This document shows positions 34,791 to 44,059 of a stretch of DNA of 64,000 bases, piece by piece (within the stretch, counting starts at the first letter, position 1; each line of letters starts with the position of its first letter). Below the pieces are notes generated by a model. That model was not told the origin of the DNA, did no database searches, and saw only the letters and a program-made list of their open reading frames with translations. A program made the translations under genes and the position numbers. The stretch comes from Weissella minor. Its GTDB lineage: Bacteria; Bacillota; Bacilli; Lactobacillales; Lactobacillaceae. The stretch spans positions 98,757-162,756 of the forward strand of contig NZ_JQCD01000021.1 in assembly GCF_001437425.1 (NCBI RefSeq), given 5' to 3'.

Positions 34791-35798
34791 ATGTCAGATA
34801 CACAGGTAGCGATTATTGGGGCTGGACCGGTTGGCTTATATGCCGCATTTTATGCGCGTTTACGGGGCTTGGATGTAACTGTGGTGGATAGTTTGAGTAG
34901 TAGTGGGGGCCAAGTGGCACATTTATATCCACAAAAAGAATTGTTGGATATTCCTGGTTTTGTTTCAATTGATGGGCAGCAATTAACGCAACAGTTGTAC
35001 CAACAAGCCGCCCAATTAGCGCCACATTTTAAATTTAATACAACCGTGACCGATGTACGTTATGATGAGGCCGATGCGCAATTTACTTTGGTGACCGATC
35101 AAGGTGAGCTTACGGCGCAAAAAGTTATCTTAGCGATTGGGCGTGGTGCGTTTGAACCAAAGCGGCTACCGAATGATTTAGGGGCAGCGTATGAAGGGGA
35201 TGGCGTTTATTATGTTGCTGATGATTTACAAAAGTTCGCCGGACGCGATGTGCTTGTTGCGGGTGGCGGTGATTCAGCGGTTGACCAAGCCTTGGCATTG
35301 GAACCCATTGCCAACCAGGTATATCTAACGCATCGGCGTGATAATTTCCGTGCGATGGCATATACCTTGGATCAACTTGCGACATCTAATGTACGCATGT
35401 TAACGCCATTTAGCATCAGTGAAATTGAACGAGTTGATGAAAAATTAGTGGTGCAGCTGATGGGAGCTGACGCAACGGATTCCGTTGTTGTTGATGATTT
35501 AATTGTCAGTTATGGCTTTCGTTCTGACGCACAGTTAGTTGAGGCTTGGACAAGTCACCCAAAGATTGAACGGCAACACTGTGTTGTGGCACGCACGATG
35601 GAAACGACGGTGCCTGGTTTATATGCAGTCGGGGATATCGCAGGTTATCCAGGAAAAACAGATTTAATTGCAACTGGTTTTGGTGAAGCGCCATTAGCGA
35701 TTCATGATATTTTGATGCAATTGGCGCCAGAAAATGCCGGTCCACTACATTCATCAGGCTTTACCATTAAAGATGGTCAAATTGATCAATTAAAATAA
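34791..35798 (+). CDS. ferredoxin/flavodoxin--NADP reductase, thioredoxin reductase-like
   Basis: 335 aa from ATG 34791, seven bases after AAGGGGG; the ATG at 34785 is too close to it. FAD motif AIIGAGPVGLYAAFYARLRG (residues 7-26), NADP motif VLVAGGGDSAVDQALALE, and C-terminal VGDIAGYPGKTDLIATGFGEA. The redox CxxC of thioredoxin reductase is absent (VYYVADDLQKFAGRD instead), so it belongs to the YumC-type ferredoxin-NADP reductase family. Single gene. Confidence 0.9.
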   Translation: MSDTQVAIIGAGPVGLYAAFYARLRGLDVTVVDSLSSSGGQVAHLYPQKELLDIPGFVSIDGQQLTQQLYQQAAQLAPHFKFNTTVTDVRYDEADAQFTLVTDQGELTAQKVILAIGRGAFEPKRLPNDLGAAYEGDGVYYVADDLQKFAGRDVLVAGGGDSAVDQALALEPIANQVYLTHRRDNFRAMAYTLDQLATSNVRMLTPFSISEIERVDEKLVVQLMGADATDSVVVDDLIVSYGFRSDAQLVEAWTSHPKIERQHCVVARTMETTVPGLYAVGDIAGYPGKTDLIATGFGEAPLAIHDILMQLAPENAGPLHSSGFTIKDGQIDQLK

Positions 35799-35842
35799 TT
35801 TGAAAGATTTTTTGGCGCACGAATGCGCAATTGTGAAAAATT

Positions 35843-35851
35843 TGTTATACT
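35843..35851 (+). promoter_or_regulatory. extended -10 promoter of gpmA, next to a GCGCA palindrome
   Basis: TGTTATACT forms an extended -10. Just upstream, GCGCA (35815-35819) and TGCGC (35824-35828) form an inverted repeat around CGAA at about the -35 position. No T run follows it, so an operator is more likely than a terminator. Confidence 0.5.
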
Positions 35852-35883
35852 ATAGGGAAATAAAATAAAAAAGAGGTATTGTC

Positions 35884-36597
35884 ATGTCTAAATTAGTTAT
35901 GGTTCGTCACGGACAAAGTGAATGGAATGCAAAGAACTTGTTTAATGGTTGGGTTGACACAAAGTTGAGCCCAGTTGGAGTTGAACAAGCACAAGAAGCA
36001 GGACAACTATTGGCTGAATCAGGAATTCAATTTGATCAAGCTTATACATCAGTTTTGACACGTGCCATTCAAACATTGCACTTGGTTTTGGAAGAAGATG
36101 GACAACTTTGGATTCCAGAAGCAAAGTCATGGCGTTTGAACGAACGTAATTACGGTGCTTTGCAAGGTTTGAACAAGGCCGATGCTGCTGAAAAGTGGGG
36201 AGATGACCAAGTTCACCAATGGCGTCGTTCATACGATGTTTTGCCACCATTGTTGGAAGGTCATGACGAAACAGTGACTGTTGAAGGTGAAACTTACGCT
36301 TCATTCGACCGTCGTTATGCTGATGTTCCTGAAGGTGAACTACCATTGGGTGAAAACTTGAAGGTTACTTTGGAACGTGTCTTGCCATACTGGAACGAGA
36401 CAATTTCAAAGGACTTGGCTGCTGGTAAGAACGTGATTATTGCTGCCCACGGTAACTCATTGCGTGCCCTTGCTAAGCACATTGAAAAGATTTCTGATGA
36501 AGACATCATGGGTCTTGAAATTGCTAACGGACAACCAATCGTTTATGATTTGGACGAAAACTTGGACGTTATCTCAAAGGACATTTTGACAAAATAA
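35884..36597 (+). CDS. gpmA: 2,3-bisphosphoglycerate-dependent phosphoglycerate mutase
   Basis: Glycolytic enzyme converting 3- to 2-phosphoglycerate, 237 aa. The catalytic histidine lies in VRHGQSEWN (residues 7-15); [11 protein letters not shown], the [16 protein letters not shown] loop and [18 protein letters not shown] (second histidine) complete the active site. AAGAGG precedes the ATG. The strong codon regularity is as expected of a highly expressed gene. Confidence 0.97.
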   Translation: MSKLVMVRHGQSEWNAKNLFNGWVDTKLSPVGVEQAQEAGQLLAESGIQFDQAYTSVLTRAIQTLHLVLEEDGQLWIPEAKSWRLNERNYGALQGLNKADAAEKWGDDQVHQWRRSYDVLPPLLEGHDETVTVEGETYASFDRRYADVPEGELPLGENLKVTLERVLPYWNETISKDLAAGKNVIIAAHGNSLRALAKHIEKISDEDIMGLEIANGQPIVYDLDENLDVISKDILTK

Positions 36598-36616
36598 GCA
36601 TCATTCATCTATATTA

Positions 36617-36655
36617 AAAAACTGTTTGCCGGCATTAGCTGCAAACAGTTTTTTT
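36617..36655 (+). terminator. intrinsic terminator after gpmA
   Basis: Stem AAAACTGTTTGC/GCAAACAGTTTT, 11-base loop, seven T. Confidence 0.92.
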
Positions 36656-36813
36656 GTTTTATATTTCACAAACGCTGTATTTTTTGAAAAAGTTTGCTTT
36701 AAGTTTGACTAAGGTTTGATATGGTCAAATAAATACTTAGAAAATAATGAATGTTGCATCGCATATGAACGAGTAGGGTGTAACGACGTGATACGCGTAG
36801 AAATGAGGGACTG

Positions 36814-37446
36814 ATGGAACAGTTTATTGAAACTGCGATAAATCAATTTGGATATCTAGCCATTGCGCTGTTGATTGCGATTGAAAATATATTTCCGCCA
36901 ATACCATCTGAGTTAATTTTAACTTTTGCTGGATTTTTGACGACTAGCTCACAATTGACGATTGTTGGTGCAATTATTGCTGCAACAGTGGGGGCCGGAA
37001 TTGGAGCAGCTGTCTTATATTGGGTTGGAACGTTTTTGGACATGGACCGTCTTGAACAACTAGTGAATAGTCGTCTGGGACGGATGTTACATTTGCGTTT
37101 AAAAGATTTTGAAAAAGCAGAATATCACTTTACGAAGCATGGGCGTTTAGCAGTCTTTCTGGGGCGCTTTGTACCGGTTGTCCGTAGCTTGATTTCAGTA
37201 CCAGCTGGAATGACAAAAATGCCATTTGGTACCTTTATGTTATATAGTTTGGCGGGAGCTGGAATCTGGAACACAGTCTTAATTGTTTTGGGACACTACG
37301 CTGGACAGGCTTGGAAGCAAGTGATTGTTTGGGCTGATGATTTCAAGATTGTCGTTGTGATTATTGTGGCCTTGGTGGCAGTTGCTTGGTTAGCATATTA
37401 TTTGTATAACAAAAAGCGCACCCCAGCAAAATCAGTTGAAGATTAA
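36814..37446 (+). CDS. DedA family membrane protein
   Basis: 210 aa with about five hydrophobic segments. ENIFPPIPSELILTFAGFLTT and FFGRFVPVVRS-like FLGRFVPVVRSLISVPAGMTKMPF are the DedA/SNARE-associated signatures; members act in membrane lipid (undecaprenyl phosphate or phosphatidylethanolamine) transport across the membrane. GAGGGA precedes the ATG. The exact lipid is unknown. Confidence 0.88.
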   Translation: MEQFIETAINQFGYLAIALLIAIENIFPPIPSELILTFAGFLTTSSQLTIVGAIIAATVGAGIGAAVLYWVGTFLDMDRLEQLVNSRLGRMLHLRLKDFEKAEYHFTKHGRLAVFLGRFVPVVRSLISVPAGMTKMPFGTFMLYSLAGAGIWNTVLIVLGHYAGQAWKQVIVWADDFKIVVVIIVALVAVAWLAYYLYNKKRTPAKSVED

Positions 37447-37479
37447 AAAAACACGCAATTCATTGAATTGCGTGTTTTT
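37446..37479. terminator. bidirectional terminator between dedA and the DUF308 gene
   Basis: Perfect stem ACACGCAATTC/GAATTGCGTGT with loop ATT, flanked by A and T runs on both sides. Confidence 0.9.
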
Positions 37480-37482
37480 GTT

Positions 37483-38085
37483 TTAATTTTTATGACGTGG
37501 ACTAAAGAGGGCAATGAAGAGGAAGAAGATTCCTAAGATATCTGAAAAGATACCGATTAAAGTCGTCATTGTACTTGCTGGAATGTCTGAAACCAATGTT
37601 AGGTAAAGCCCCATTCCCAGACCAACCGCACCAAGGGCAAGTGTAATTAGACGTTGCCAATTACGTAATAACTCAGGTGACCAACTTTGTGCGAGCATAC
37701 TTGTTGCATTGAAGAGAATCCAAAAACCGAAGATAAGGCTTGAAAAGTCCTTCGTAACATCTTGACGGAATAAAAAGATGAGACCTAAAACGGTACTAAG
37801 GAGTGCACTCATCAAGAATGCACCGCGCAAGTAAGTGCTTTTAGAAAAAAGCATTAAATCAATAACGGCAATGAAAATTGAAAAAATTGCGAATAAGGGC
37901 GTCATTGAGGTTAATGTGTTTTCTGGAAAAATAAAAGCTAAAATTCCAAGAACAATGGATACAATTCCGGCACCAACTAAGAAACGACGTGTTAGTTCAG
38001 TGACGATTACCTTTTGTTCAGGCTTGCTTTCGGGGCGGACGGTAACATCAGGTTCCGTCTCAGGATTGACTTCTTGTTTTGACAT
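37483..38085 (-). CDS. DUF308 (HdeD-like) membrane protein
   Basis: 200 aa, a charged cytoplasmic N-terminus of about 30 residues followed by six short hydrophobic segments arranged as three pairs, with GIVSIVLGILAFIFPENTL as the first repeat. This is the HdeD/DUF308 layout. Function unknown; HdeD of E. coli is an acid-resistance membrane protein. Convergent with dedA. Confidence 0.8.
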   Translation of the reverse strand: MSKQEVNPETEPDVTVRPESKPEQKVIVTELTRRFLVGAGIVSIVLGILAFIFPENTLTSMTPLFAIFSIFIAVIDLMLFSKSTYLRGAFLMSALLSTVLGLIFLFRQDVTKDFSSLIFGFWILFNATSMLAQSWSPELLRNWQRLITLALGAVGLGMGLYLTLVSDIPASTMTTLIGIFSDILGIFFLFIALFSPRHKN

Positions 38086-38163
38086 GTGACGATATACTCC
38101 TTACCTAATTAATATAGCTAAGTCTAGCAACTTGTAAACCAAGCGTCAAATGGCAATACGGCC

Positions 38164-38195
38164 AAATAAAAACAGCCATTAAAATATGGCTGTTT
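38164..38195 (-). terminator. intrinsic terminator after murF
   Basis: Perfect 10-bp stem AAACAGCCAT/ATGGCTGTTT, loop TAAAAT, T-rich on the minus strand. Confidence 0.85.
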
Positions 38196-38200
38196 AGTAT

Positions 38201-39568
38201 TTAATCAATAAGTTTTTCAACAACGTTTTCTAAATGAATCCCATGTGATCCCTTTAGGAGCAAGATGTCATCGGCTGTCAATTGGGCTTGAAGCGCTGAT
38301 GTTAAGTCATCTAAAGCATTTGATGGATAGAGATGGACTTGATCAGCTGGATATTTTGTTGCTAAGGCATCAGCTAAGGCTTCCATGAGTTCACCGACCA
38401 AATAAACCTGTTGAATCTTTTCGGGATCTAAGTCTGGTGCTAAACTAGCGTGTAGTTCAGGTGCAGCTGTTCCTAGTTGAAGCATATCACCCAAAACGGC
38501 AATGCGCTTACCATCAGTTGGGACAGTGCTGAAAGATTGCAGAACTTCTTTAGCTGCGGTTGGATTTGAGTTATAAACATCAGATAGAATCTGACCACCA
38601 AAACGACCATTCAACCATTGGGTACGGTTAGCAGTAATTGGTGCATTGATTAAGGCATCAGCCATTTTGGCGTCATCAATGCCTAATAGATGCCCAACAC
38701 TAATTGCTGACAAAGCATTGGCAACGTTATAGCATCCGGTTAATGGGATAGTAAAGCTTTGATTGCTAGTATTAGTTGTGAAAGTTGCCTTGGTTGGCGT
38801 CATTTCAATGTCAGATGCGAACAAATCATTTTCTGAATTAAGGCCAAAACGGACACTGTGCAAATTGTCTTTGGCACCAACACGTTCGATTAATAAAGGT
38901 TCGTCCCCGTTATAAACCAAGGTGCTATCTGACTTGAAGCCGTCTGTAATTTGCATTTTACCATCAGCGATGCGACCACGGGTCTTAAAGAATTCGATGT
39001 GGGCCTCACCAATCATTGTCAGTACAGCAATATCAGGTTGGACCATCGTTGATAGTTTGTTTAAATCACCCGGATGATCCATCCCTAGTTCTAAGACCAA
39101 GAGTTCTGTATCATCATCCATGGCTAAAATCGTTGTTGGCACGCCAATTTCATTGTTGAAGTTTTCAGGTGTCTTTAAAGTTTTAAACTTTGTGGCACCA
39201 ATTGCGGCAATTAAATCTTTTGTGGTTGTTTTACCATTTGAACCTGAAATTGCGACAACTTTAGGTGCAACTTTATGGAGATAGAATTCAGCAACCGCTT
39301 GGAACGCAGTCAGTGTATCATCGACTAAAATCAACGGAATTTCAGTTGGATAGGGGGTGTGGTCTTTTTGCCAAAGGGCAGCAGTGGCACCATTTTGAAC
39401 GGCGCTATCGATATAGGCGTGTCCATCATTGTCAGCAACAAGCGGTACAAATAAACTGTCAGGCTTAGCTTGACGTGAATCAAAACTGGTGGTCGTGACC
39501 GTGACGTTTTGTTCGTTTTGAATCGGTGCATGCAAAGCATCGGCAATTTGTTGAATTGAAAGTTTCAT
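38201..39568 (-). CDS. murF: UDP-N-acetylmuramoyl-tripeptide--D-alanyl-D-alanine ligase
   Basis: Last cytoplasmic ligase of peptidoglycan precursor synthesis, 455 aa. Mur-ligase P-loop ISGSNGKTTTKDLIAA (about residues 107-122), KTPENFNNEIGVPTTIL, and the LELGMDHPGDL motif, with YNSNPTAAKEVLQSF and GDMLQLG in the C-terminal domain. The D-Ala-D-Ala it adds depends on the alanine racemase at the left end of the window. Minus strand, divergent from mreB. Confidence 0.95.
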   Translation of the reverse strand: MKLSIQQIADALHAPIQNEQNVTVTTTSFDSRQAKPDSLFVPLVADNDGHAYIDSAVQNGATAALWQKDHTPYPTEIPLILVDDTLTAFQAVAEFYLHKVAPKVVAISGSNGKTTTKDLIAAIGATKFKTLKTPENFNNEIGVPTTILAMDDDTELLVLELGMDHPGDLNKLSTMVQPDIAVLTMIGEAHIEFFKTRGRIADGKMQITDGFKSDSTLVYNGDEPLLIERVGAKDNLHSVRFGLNSENDLFASDIEMTPTKATFTTNTSNQSFTIPLTGCYNVANALSAISVGHLLGIDDAKMADALINAPITANRTQWLNGRFGGQILSDVYNSNPTAAKEVLQSFSTVPTDGKRIAVLGDMLQLGTAAPELHASLAPDLDPEKIQQVYLVGELMEALADALATKYPADQVHLYPSNALDDLTSALQAQLTADDILLLKGSHGIHLENVVEKLID

Positions 39569-39717
39569 ATAAATTATCCTCTGTGAATTGTATTTTCTCT
39601 AAATCAATTTTACACTGGAACAGAAACAACAAGCAAATTAAATCAAATTTGTTGTATACTAATATGATAGAATATTAAAATTAAAAACAGATAGTCTGTT
39701 TATGAAGAGGTGAAAAC

Positions 39718-40701
39718 ATGGCTAAAACAATTGGAATTGATTTAGGTACGGCAAACGTCCTGATCTATGTTGAAGGCGAAGGGATTGTACTTAATGAACC
39801 ATCCGTTGTGGCAATTGATACCCAAAAGGAAAAGGTCTTAGCAGTCGGAACCGATGCGTACAAGATGGTTGGACGTACGCCTGGAAATATCCGCGCTGTA
39901 CGTCCTTTGAAGGATGGTGTGATTTCAGATTTTGATATGACTGAAGCAATGTTGTCATATTTCATGTCAAAATTAAATGCCAAAGGGGTTATGAGTCGTC
40001 CGAATGTGATGGTTTGTGCACCTACTAATATTACTGAAATTGAACGTAAAGCGATTATTGAAGCCGCTGAAAAATCAGGTGGTGGCACTGTTTATCTTGA
40101 ATATGAACCAAAGGTTGCCGCTGTTGGGGCTGGTTTGAATATTTTCTCACCAATCGCCTCAATGGTGATTGACATGGGTGGTGGAACATCAGATATTGCG
40201 GTGCTTTCACTTGGTGATATTGTGCGTAGTGAATCAATTCGCTTTGCTGGTGATCGCTTGAATGCAGATATTGCTAACTACATTAAGCGCGAATTTGGTT
40301 TGCAAGTTGGGGAACGTACCGCTGAAACGGTGAAAATCCAATTAGGAACAGCAATTCCAGTTGATGAACCTAAGGAAATGGAAGTCCGTGGTCGTGATAC
40401 ATTCTCAGGAATGCCACGTACCATCACTTTAGATGAAAACGTTATTGAAGCAGCAATCCATGATTCAATTGCCCATGTTGCTAAGTCAGCGCACCATGTG
40501 CTTTCTGAATTGCAACCAGAACTTTCAGCCGATATTATTGATCGTGGCATTGTTTTGACTGGTGGTGGTGCGCTGTTACATGGTATGGATAAGTACCTAG
40601 CGGATGAATTGCAAGTACCAGTTATGATTTCAGATAGTCCATTAGATAATGTGGCGAAGGGTGCTGGGGAGTTACTTGAACATATCACGAAGGGTGCCTA
40701 A
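39718..40701 (+). CDS. mreB: MreB-type actin, rod-shape determining protein
   Basis: Bacterial actin organising lateral wall synthesis, 327 aa. GIDLGTANVLIYVEGEG (residues 6-22) is phosphate loop 1, VIDMGGGTSDIAVLSLGDIV phosphate loop 2, and LTGGGALLHGMDKYL the adenosine motif. AGAGGTG precedes the ATG. It is followed by DUF2969 and rodA, as in many lactobacilli. A homologue of mbl/mreBH type cannot be excluded because only one copy is in the window. Confidence 0.93.
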   Translation: MAKTIGIDLGTANVLIYVEGEGIVLNEPSVVAIDTQKEKVLAVGTDAYKMVGRTPGNIRAVRPLKDGVISDFDMTEAMLSYFMSKLNAKGVMSRPNVMVCAPTNITEIERKAIIEAAEKSGGGTVYLEYEPKVAAVGAGLNIFSPIASMVIDMGGGTSDIAVLSLGDIVRSESIRFAGDRLNADIANYIKREFGLQVGERTAETVKIQLGTAIPVDEPKEMEVRGRDTFSGMPRTITLDENVIEAAIHDSIAHVAKSAHHVLSELQPELSADIIDRGIVLTGGGALLHGMDKYLADELQVPVMISDSPLDNVAKGAGELLEHITKGA

Positions 40702-40711
40702 AGGGGGACAC

Positions 40712-40921
40712 ATGTCGAAAAAAAATAAAGCAATCTCAGTTGAGATTAGTGATCCGATTGATAATCGATCAGAAGTTAAAGTTAATAAAGTTGTCTTAGG
40801 TCATATTATTGAACAAGACGATGCGGTAACAATTGAATATGCTGACAAGCGTTCAGCAAAGGCCCCTGATTTTGATACAGGTGTGTCAATGCTGATTGCT
40901 GAATACAATTTGCACCATTAG
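40712..40921 (+). CDS. DUF2969 family small protein
   Basis: 69 aa from ATG 40712, after AAGGGGG. Lys- and Asp-rich soluble protein with NKAISVEISDPIDNRSEVKVNKVVLG and ADKRSAKAPDFDTGVSMLIAEYNLHH, which is the DUF2969 pattern I know from the mreB-rodA gap in Lactobacillales. The longer frame back to 40649 overlaps mreB. Function unknown, probably linked to cell elongation by position. Confidence 0.8.
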   Translation: MSKKNKAISVEISDPIDNRSEVKVNKVVLGHIIEQDDAVTIEYADKRSAKAPDFDTGVSMLIAEYNLHH

Positions 40922-40931
40922 AGGTGATCTG

Positions 40932-42125
40932 ATGTTTAAACGATTTTTTAGTTCAAAGGGTGAAATCGACTGGTCAATTGTGTTTGTGGTCATGATGTTA
41001 GCTATTATTGGACTGGCATCGATTTATGTGGCAGCAACCCATGATGGGACGGGAATTAATGTTTCACGTATGGTCATCATGCAATTCATCTATTACATGC
41101 TAGGGGTTGGCATTGTCATTTTCATTATGCAATTTGACTCAGAGCAGTTATGGCGACTGTCCCCTTATATTTTCGGAATTGGTGTGATTCTCATGATTGG
41201 TGTGCTCTTCTTTTATAGTCGTGCATACGAAGCCCAGACTGGTGGAAAATCATGGTTTGCTTTAGGGCCGGTCACATTCCAACCTTCCGAAGTGATGAAA
41301 CCAGCTTTTATTGTGATGTTGGCACGTGTTATTGCAAAACATAATTTTGATAATCCAATTCATACGATGGAGTCAGATTGGAAGTTGTTGGCAAAAATCA
41401 TTGCTTGGACGATTCCGGTTGTTATATTGGTTTTGTTACAACATGATTTTGGAACAATGTTAGTCTTTTTGGCCATTGTCTTTGGAATGGTAATCGTATC
41501 TGGGATTTCTTGGAAAATTTTAGGGCCAATTTTAGTGGTCGGAACAATTGTGGCCAGTGTCACATTACTATTGGTTACCCAAACGTGGGGTCGTCATCTG
41601 TTAGAACAAGTTGGTTTTGAAGCGTATCAATTCGATCGTGTTGATTCATGGTTGAATCCGCAAGGAGATACATCAAATGCCGGTTATCAATTGTGGCAGT
41701 CGATTAAAGCGATTGGATCTGGTGGTTTAGCCGGAACTGGCTTTAACGTGTCACACGTTGATGTGCCAGTGCGTGAGTCTGATATGATTTTTGCTGTGAT
41801 TGGTGAAAACTTTGGCTTTATCGGTAGTATTGTGGTGTTGATTTTGTACTTCTTATTGATTTACCAAATCTTCCAAGTTGTGTATGATACATCAAATCAG
41901 TTCTATGCTTATATTTCAGCTGGGGTTGTGATGATGTTGCTTTTCCACATCTTTGAAAACATTGGGATGTCAATTGGTTTGGTACCGTTGACCGGAATTC
42001 CACTACCATTTATTTCACAAGGTGGTTCGGCGATTATTGGAAATATGATTGGAATTGGTTTGATAATGTCGATGCGTTATCATAATCAATCGTTCTCACT
42101 TTCTAATCGCCAAGGATTTGAATAA
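40932..42125 (+). CDS. rodA: RodA-type peptidoglycan polymerase (SEDS family)
   Basis: 397 aa from ATG 40932 after GAGGTGA, about ten hydrophobic segments. SEDS signatures GGKSWFALGPVTFQPSEVMKPAFIVML, DFGTMLVFLAIVFG, and the C-terminal GMSIGLVPLTGIPLPFISQGGSAIIGNMIGIGL, with the catalytic-type aspartate in the VDSWLNPQGD region. The mreB-DUF2969 context indicates RodA (elongation) rather than FtsW (division). Confidence 0.93.
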   Translation: MFKRFFSSKGEIDWSIVFVVMMLAIIGLASIYVAATHDGTGINVSRMVIMQFIYYMLGVGIVIFIMQFDSEQLWRLSPYIFGIGVILMIGVLFFYSRAYEAQTGGKSWFALGPVTFQPSEVMKPAFIVMLARVIAKHNFDNPIHTMESDWKLLAKIIAWTIPVVILVLLQHDFGTMLVFLAIVFGMVIVSGISWKILGPILVVGTIVASVTLLLVTQTWGRHLLEQVGFEAYQFDRVDSWLNPQGDTSNAGYQLWQSIKAIGSGGLAGTGFNVSHVDVPVRESDMIFAVIGENFGFIGSIVVLILYFLLIYQIFQVVYDTSNQFYAYISAGVVMMLLFHIFENIGMSIGLVPLTGIPLPFISQGGSAIIGNMIGIGLIMSMRYHNQSFSLSNRQGFE

Positions 42126-42136
42126 GGTAAAATGTG

Positions 42137-42170
42137 AAAGAAGTTTAGTCAAAAGCTGAACTTCTTTTTT
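42137..42170 (+). terminator. intrinsic terminator after rodA
   Basis: 12-bp stem AAAGAAGTTTAG/CTGAACTTCTTT (one G-U), loop of seven, T run. Confidence 0.85.
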
Positions 42171-42191
42171 CTTACAAATAAGGAGATAAAC

Positions 42192-42983
42192 ATGTTAACA
42201 ATTGGATTTGTTGGATCAGGTCAAATCGCACAAGCGATGATTAAAGGGTGGACGGGTAATTCGGAAATTGAACAACTCGTCTATTCAAAAAATCAGGCAA
42301 CAAAAGTGGCGGACGCCTTTGGGATTGAAGCCCGACGTTCAGTATTGGAGTTATGGCAAGATTCGGATATCGTCATTTTGGCGGTACCTGAAACAGGTTT
42401 ACGTGCGTTAGCACCACAATTACAAATGGCTGCGATGGTTAAGCCCAGTGTGATTGTCACTTCAGTCGTTGATGGTGTTGATTTTGAAACTTTGCATCAA
42501 TTGTTGGGCGAAAAATTGATGATTACACGTGCCTTGCCAAACATTAATGTCGCAGTTCGTGAAGGGTATACAGGCTTAGCGTTTGAAAGTGATATTGATG
42601 AAGAAGTGAAGGGAGCGATTGCAATGTTGTTCCTTGAGCTTGGTCGTGCTGACGAGTACGCTGAGCATCAATTCGGTGCTGTAAGTGCCTTGGCAAGTGC
42701 CGGACCAGCTTATGTCGCATCATTTGCAGATGTATTGGCGCATGCAGCCATTGAAAACGACATCGATATTGAACGAGCAGTCTGGATGGTTGAGCAAACC
42801 CTTTTTGGAACGGCTACCCGTATGAAAAAAATGCAGGAAAGTCCAAAAATGGTTGAACAAGCGGCCGCGCCCACAGATAGTGCAGCCAAGGCGGGCTTAG
42901 ATGCGCTTGCGGCAAGCGAATTTACTGCTAGTATTAAGGCTGCCATTCAAACCGCCCGCAATGTCAGTGAAAAAAATAATTAA
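42192..42983 (+). CDS. proC: pyrroline-5-carboxylate reductase
   Basis: Last step of proline synthesis, reducing P5C with NADPH, 263 aa. The Rossmann motif TIGFVGSGQIAQAMIKGW (residues 3-20) and the C-terminal SALASAGPAYVASFADVLAHAAIEN with TDSAAKAGLDALAASEF complete the family core. ATG after AAGGAG. Transcribed alone. Confidence 0.94.
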   Translation: MLTIGFVGSGQIAQAMIKGWTGNSEIEQLVYSKNQATKVADAFGIEARRSVLELWQDSDIVILAVPETGLRALAPQLQMAAMVKPSVIVTSVVDGVDFETLHQLLGEKLMITRALPNINVAVREGYTGLAFESDIDEEVKGAIAMLFLELGRADEYAEHQFGAVSALASAGPAYVASFADVLAHAAIENDIDIERAVWMVEQTLFGTATRMKKMQESPKMVEQAAAPTDSAAKAGLDALAASEFTASIKAAIQTARNVSEKNN

Positions 42984-42997
42984 TTTTAAAAAAGTAG

Positions 42998-43026
42998 TTG
43001 CATGAACTCTATATATCTGATATTAT
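42998..43026 (+). promoter_or_regulatory. promoter of the tRNA-Glu gene
   Basis: TTGCAT (42998-43003), 17-base spacer, TATTAT (43021-43026). About 31 bases before the mature tRNA 5' end. Confidence 0.75.
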
Positions 43027-43056
43027 AGTTTTTGTTGTTAAAGCAACTACAATTTT

Positions 43057-43128
43057 GGCTCATTGGTCAAGCGGTTAAGACTCCGGTTTTTCACACCGGC
43101 ATCCAGGGTTCGACTCCCTGATGAGCTA
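43057..43128 (+). tRNA. tRNA-Glu (anticodon UUC)
   Basis: Acceptor stem GGCTCAT with ATGAGCT (first pair G-U), D-arm containing AGCGGTTAAG, anticodon stem CCGGT/ACCGG around the loop TTTTCAC (anticodon TTC), T-arm CAGGG-TTCGACT-CCCTG. The 3' CCA is not encoded and must be added after transcription. A single tRNA gene between proC and a HAD gene, with its own terminator. Confidence 0.95.
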
Positions 43129-43136
43129 TCGATAGG

Positions 43137-43167
43137 AATCCCCTTTGTGATAAAGGGGATTTTTTTG
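43137..43167 (+). terminator. intrinsic terminator of the tRNA-Glu gene
   Basis: Perfect 10-bp stem AATCCCCTTT/AAAGGGGATT, loop GTGAT, T run. Confidence 0.93.
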
Positions 43168-43205
43168 TACAATTAGAGTATAAACTAATGGATGAGGTAA
43201 GCAGC

Positions 43206-44015
43206 ATGGAATTTATTGTGACGGATTTGGATGGCACATTTTTAGATGATAATAAGCATTTTAATGCCAAGCTTTTTGATGAAGTTCTAACTGATTGGGA
43301 AGCAGCAGGAAATCGCTTTGTTATTGCGACTGGACGTGAATTGAAGTGGGTTGAAAAAGTCTTTTCAGATTTTGTCGATCGCATTGATGTTGTCTCAAGT
43401 AATGGTGCTGTTGTCCGACCATTGGGTCTACCAGAAATGCGTTCAATGATTGCACCTGAAACATTGGTTGAATTACAACATTTTATTGAACAAAGCGGTC
43501 TTTTACCGACTGGCGGTTTACGGACATATACCGATGATGCCATGTACCTTGTGGATGGCATGGGTGAGATTGAACCTGAATCTTATGCTTTTATGAGTTC
43601 ACTATACGATGGCGTGGATGAAATTAAGAGTTTAGCAGAAGTTAAGACGCCCGTAAGCACCGTGACTGGTCGTTGGCCTGGAAACCATGAGGACGGCTAT
43701 CAAGTCATGGAAGCCATTAACCAATCTGGTTTACCTTTGTTTGCGACAACCTCAGGTTATGGAACTGTTGATATTTTGCCAGCAGGTGTCAATAAGGCAA
43801 TGGCTTTGGATAAGTTAGTGGCAGCCCTTGGGACAACCAATGATCATTTGGTAGCCTTTGGTGATGGTATGAATGACTATGAGATGCTACAACATGCCCA
43901 TACTGGCTATGTGATGCCAAATGGAAATGCCTTTTTATTGGAACAAAAAGAATTCAAACATGCGGCCTTTGATAATAATCATGATGGTGTTTTGAAAACA
44001 ATTCAAGCATGGTAA
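43206..44015 (+). CDS. HAD family hydrolase, Cof type
   Basis: 269 aa from ATG 43206, eight bases after a GATGAGGT site; the ATG at 43188 lacks one. Catalytic loop IVTDLDGTFLDD (residues 4-15), motif II VIATGRELKW and the C-terminal AFGDGMNDYEML metal loop, with a cap between (type C2B). Members dephosphorylate sugar or nucleotide phosphates; the substrate is unknown. A second HAD of the same group is at 53581. Confidence 0.87.
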   Translation: MEFIVTDLDGTFLDDNKHFNAKLFDEVLTDWEAAGNRFVIATGRELKWVEKVFSDFVDRIDVVSSNGAVVRPLGLPEMRSMIAPETLVELQHFIEQSGLLPTGGLRTYTDDAMYLVDGMGEIEPESYAFMSSLYDGVDEIKSLAEVKTPVSTVTGRWPGNHEDGYQVMEAINQSGLPLFATTSGYGTVDILPAGVNKAMALDKLVAALGTTNDHLVAFGDGMNDYEMLQHAHTGYVMPNGNAFLLEQKEFKHAAFDNNHDGVLKTIQAW

Positions 44016-44024
44016 ACAATAAGC

Positions 44025-44052
44025 GTGGTGATGAAAATCGTCACTCTTTTTT
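44025..44052 (+). terminator. intrinsic terminator after the HAD gene
   Basis: 8-bp stem GTGGTGAT/ATCGTCAC (G-U pairs included) with a GAAA tetraloop and T run. Confidence 0.8.
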
Positions 44053-44059
44053 ATTTTAC

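Noticed and set aside
43188..43205. Longer start for the HAD gene
   Set aside because: The ribosome site GATGAGGT lies after this ATG and serves the ATG at 43206.
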